Assembly: GCF_910596095.1 (NCBI RefSeq)
Contig: NC_056533.1
Location: 28,928,662-28,992,661, forward strand
Reading direction: 5' to 3'
Source of the DNA: Thunnus maccoyii
Taxonomy: Eukaryota; Chordata; Actinopteri; Scombriformes; Scombridae
DNA: 64,000 nucleotides
Part shown: piece by piece, positions 60,701 through 64,000 of the stretch
How positions within the stretch are numbered: position 1 is the stretch's first letter
Layout of the letters: the number at the start of each line of letters is the position of its first letter
Translations under genes and position numbers: made by a program
The notes under the pieces: model-generated
Seen by the model: the letters and a program-made list of their open reading frames with translations, nothing else
Databases searched by the model: none
Told to the model about the DNA's origin: nothing

Positions 60701-63281
60701 ATCAGGCCTGAACATATTTTCCTGAGACTGCATGTTGAGACAGAGAATGCTCAGTAGCAGGGTAGTAATGGATGCCTGGCATGCACCCAGTCACGAAGAA
60801 ACTCTCTCTGGTACTATCAGTTAAGTCAGGACTGAGTCACACTGCAGCAGTCTTAAGACATTTCAGGCTCTCTCAAGGTTTTTTTTGCGCAAACTATTAT
60901 GTTTTCACAACAGACTCTCCCTGTAGCAGCTGTTACGTTAGTTTCCTCGCTGTGGTCCTCAGGGTCAAGCAAAGTAACACAGGGTTACATTACCGGACCT
61001 CTTTGGCAGCTGCACTGGCATCAGCTGCCCATTGTATCTGATTTCTATTTTTACTGGTATGGGTGGGACCATGCAAAATTAAGACTTCCAATTTGTCCTG
61101 AAAGAATAAAGAGGGTCACATCGGTCATCTAGTATACCATTACCATAGTATATATCCCTACAATTCTTCAGCTATTTGAATTTTTAAATTTTGATTTCAA
61201 ATCCTGTTAGATAGGCTCTGTCAGTGTGTCAGGACATCACACTATTATTTTTTCCTAGTTTTAATTATTTATTTTTTTAGCTTAATTGTGATGTTCCAGT
61301 AACCCAAGACCTCTGTTTCATTTTACGAAGGCACAAGCCTTGAGTAAAAGGTGCCAGACAAGGTTTTCAATTCATCTTTAAATGTTTACCTATCGGCTGA
61401 AGCAAAGCTTTGCTTTGTGTTAAGCCGCCCTGTCTCTGACTCCAGCCACATCAAACGTTGGCCTGTGGAGCTGCAGTGTGTTTAGACAAACAGAGGCTTG
61501 CTCCGTTGTTTCTGCACAGAGCAAACACAGACCACATGCCTGTTTGGCTTCCTCCCAAGTATGAAACAAACCACAAATCTCTTAAGCTAACTGAAGGGAA
61601 TAAACTGATTGATGCATTTCCTTTAGACCATATATCTTCATATAACCTATAAATACAGTAGTTTGATGTTAGTTACTATGATATTACCATAAATTTACAT
61701 TATTTACATTCTACATGGCAAATGTACCACAAACTAAATCAATACTGTTTATGTCTTTAACTTGCTTTTCGATACAAAGACCTCACTTACATTTATAATA
61801 ATCATATAATAACTGTCGGCTATTTGTATGGTAGCACAGGAATTATAAAGTGCTTCAACAAACACAAAAACACTTGTAACTGTAGTTATGACAACTTCAA
61901 TTCAAATTCTACTAGTCATAGAGATAGATTATAGAAAAGCCTTGCGATTAAAAATGCACTTTCAAAAGCAGCTTAGAACAAGAGTCCATCAGTCTGATCT
62001 CATCGAGCAAACCGTCCCAACATCTGGAGGTCATCACAGCAAACACCCAGTCTCTTGTTGACCCTGTAAACACACCCGTAGAATGTGGACTACTATTGTT
62101 TATATGATTATGATCATTTGTGTCTGATATGGTTTTTCCCTTAAAGAAACCTAACATTTCTTAAAAGCTACTAATGTACTTACAAAATCAATGAATAAGC
62201 AGATATGTTGAAGTTGAACAGCTAGAAACAAGATGCCACCTACAATACTTCACTGAAAAATGGACTCTCAGTGTATTTGTACTGTACTTGTATAAGTTGC
62301 GTACTGGACCACGACTGACTCCCAACCTATTTGTGATGTCACTAAATCATGCTTCTGTGTGCATGTTTTTAAACTCAGATTTCTGGTGAACACAAAGAAA
62401 CTTTCCCTCTTCAGCAGATGAATGATGAAAACAGCCACATGCATCATTCTGCACAGTGAAGCTCAAACATCCAACAAGTGAAGTTACAATAAGTGAAACT
62501 CATTTTTGAGTAGAGGGGGACTTCCATCTGTACAACTTGTTTAGCTGTGATTAAAAAGAGCCGAGTAAACCGGGTTAAGTTTATCTTCCGCTACGTCCTT
62601 GCGAGAAATTAGTAAGTTTGGCATCTATTATACTTTTCTGTTTCCATGAGAGGTCTGTAGAACTGTGCCGAGCGCTTGATATTGAGTTCTTCTTAGTTTA
62701 AAAGATTGATCCCTCCGACTGTATTATTGACAGAAGTCTAACGTGTAAGACAGTCAAAGAAAATCCACCAGCCTGTAGAAACTTTTTTTACAGCTTCTCC
62801 TGGAGAACTTTTTTTCAGTCACTATTGATTTCAATGCTGCTGTATTTCATCGCCTAATTAACCGTATTACTGATTATCCCAACTTACGAATACTGAATTT
62901 TTTAGACATGTACACCAATAATTTGTAAAATCGTGGCTGGATAAAAAGTAAAAGTTCATGATGGAGCTGTGTGATACTGGGAGGCCATTTCCTCGCCAGA
63001 TGAGCCCTCGGCTGCAGCTGAGAACAATACGGCTGTTTGATTAGCTTCATCCATTATTCACACACACACCACACTCACCTAGACACTGTGGTGACCAGTT
63101 ACGCAGAGAGAGAAAGGGATGGGAGGAGTTCAAATCAAGTGTGTGTGTGTGCAGTCATGTTAAAATGTGTTTCCACTGTGGAAAATGTCCAACAACGTAA
63201 AAGTTGTTTTGTCTTTTCCTCATTTCCAGGAGCAGTGAGGAGAACTACACGGCCCCCACGACGTCATACCAGGAGATCTAA
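57782..63281 (+). CDS. lysmd2: Lysmd2, LysM and putative peptidoglycan-binding domain protein
   Basis: A small intracellular LysM-domain protein whose function in vertebrates is poorly known. Coding exons: 57782-58027, 59819-60165, 63230-63281; 645 nt, 214 aa plus stop, all phases consistent and all GT-AG (human LYSMD2 is 215 aa by memory). Residues 1-62 are a Ser/Arg-rich low-complexity leader (RSRSGSESE, SLARTKIRSYGSTASV); the LysM motif covers about 63-108 (EHRVTDSDTLQGIALKYGVT then MEQIKRANKLFSNDCIFLK, LNIPV), split by intron 1 between Thr82 and Met83. Residues ~110-165 are acidic and Pro-rich (PSPPPSPPPEDSKPP). A conserved helix EELSAKDFLHRLDLQIKQSK follows, and the protein ends SSEENYTAPTTSYQEI. 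No signal peptide or membrane segment is seen, unlike LYSMD3/4. The start ATG matches the family N-terminus. Confidence 0.96.
58306..58697. mobile_element. Foldback MITE, lysmd2 intron 1
   Basis: It begins TTAAAGGATATGTTTGCA and ends GAACCCATCCTCTAAG; inside are CAGGTGCTCAAATGAACACTG (left arm) and TTCATTTGGGCACCTGATGA (right arm). Shorter and more diverged than the copies at 25483 and 38207. Confidence 0.82.
60166..63229 (+). other. lysmd2: lysmd2 intron 2
   Basis: No coding sequence recognised in ~3 kb. It contains the second copy of the TTTAAAG-type MITE (62112-62523). Confidence 0.55.
62112..62523. mobile_element. TTTAAAG-ended MITE, copy 2, lysmd2 intron 2
   Basis: It matches 55241-55690 over ATTTGTGTCTGATATGG, CTGGACCACGACTGACTCC, TGTGATGTCACTAAATCATGC, CATCATTCTGCACAGTGAAG and AGTAGAGGGGGACTT. 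The left end is truncated or decayed. Confidence 0.82.
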
Positions 63282-63990
63282 AAGGACGAGTCTGTTTACC
63301 TGGAGCTCTGTCTCTGATGCACACACACACACACATACACACACAAAACACTTTTCACACCATGACCTCATGCTTTATTCTTTACCTTTTTTGCTTTTAC
63401 CAAACAATGTTGAACAAATGTGTCATGTTTGCCTTTTTATTTATTGATATGCAATTATTATGATGTATATGATTGTTATTGTTTTGTAAAGTTTTACTGG
63501 GAGACTTACAGTGCAGAGGAGCATCTTATATCCTAGCACATGTGCCCATCCATTCATCATATGCTTGTGAAGCTGCTGTATAGAAACCACCTGCTGCATA
63601 CACACACACACACATACACACACACTCACTCACAGAGTGCTAAGCAATTCCAGAAGGATTAGCTTGTTAGCCTTGCTAACCGCTTCTGATTTTCTAAATC
63701 CCCTCTTAGAATAGCATCATTGGAAAGTATATTCAGGCCTTCCTCATCAGTGTTTACCCTGTATGAGCAAACCCTAAACAGAAGCGGTGGATGGACTCAA
63801 GCCTTTCAACACGTTCCGTTTGCCTCATTGAAGCGTTTTCTTTAGGAACAGAAGGGACTGCTCTATTTTTTTGAAGTGTGAATGCATTATTTATGTGTGT
63901 GGAGAACTGTCTGTTACAGCTGTTTTAATGTGCTTCTAAATTATGTTGGTTTTATTTGGGGAGAATAAATAAGTATTTAAACCAAGACAT
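63282..63990 (+). other. lysmd2: lysmd2 3' UTR
   Basis: From the TAA stop to just past AATAAA at 63964-63969. It holds two CA-rich microsatellites (63320-63348 and 63600-63628) and no coding frame of note. A UTR of about 0.7 kb. Confidence 0.65.
63964..63969 (+). terminator. lysmd2: lysmd2 poly(A) signal candidate
   Basis: AATAAA in GAGAATAAATAAG near the window end; the cleavage site would be close to or at 63985-64000. The downstream GT-rich element lies beyond the window. Confidence 0.6.
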
Positions 63991-64000
63991 GAAGATCTGG

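Noticed and set aside
63037..63447. 136-codon frame across lysmd2 exon 3
   Set aside because: It reads intron 2 and the last exon in a non-lysmd2 frame; the conserved tail SSEENYTAPTTSYQEI lies in another frame.

Overview
This window is ordinary nuclear DNA of a vertebrate, most probably a ray-finned (teleost) fish. The evidence is split genes with GT-AG introns, long intergenic and intronic stretches, very many (CA)n/(TG)n microsatellites, and many short non-autonomous DNA transposons of fish type together with decayed Tc1-like and LINE-type copies. I find no bacterial operon, CRISPR array or virus. The species cannot be named from the sequence.

Three protein-coding genes can be rebuilt exon by exon with every splice phase agreeing. 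(1) leo1, minus strand, 23418 down to 14670: 14 coding exons, 643 aa, the Leo1 subunit of the Paf1 transcription-elongation complex. (2) tmod3 (tropomodulin-3-like), plus strand, 34050 to 44762: nine coding exons, 346 aa, preceded by a likely non-coding first exon near 28.0-28.17 kb and followed by a ~2.25 kb 3' UTR. (3) lysmd2, plus strand, 57782 to 63281: three coding exons, 214 aa, a small LysM-domain protein; its 3' UTR runs nearly to the window end. All three belong to the same syntenic block on human chromosome 15q21, which supports the identifications. Their relative orientation differs from the human order as I recall it, and no second tropomodulin (TMOD2) lies between tmod3 and lysmd2.

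Layout: 1-14.4 kb is gene-poor flanking DNA with one ~0.6 kb MITE, a Tc1-like remnant with intact ends, another MITE and large microsatellites. 14.45-23.5 kb is leo1 and its promoter. 23.5-28.0 kb is the leo1/tmod3 intergenic region, which holds an old local duplication and two copies of a common fish interspersed repeat. 28.0-47.0 kb is tmod3. 47.0-57.3 kb is intergenic and rich in repeats (foldback element, 5'-truncated LINE, two hAT-like copies carrying a nested element, another MITE). 57.3-64.0 kb is the lysmd2 promoter and gene.

The three genes do not form one pathway: Leo1 is nuclear (transcription elongation and chromatin), tropomodulin-3 caps actin-filament pointed ends in the cytoplasm, and the role of Lysmd2 is poorly known. 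I see no new biological system here. The points most worth checking are a GC-AG intron in leo1, the promoter motifs, the local gene-orientation change, and several repeat families with clear structure, including an apparently nested (composite) element present twice.
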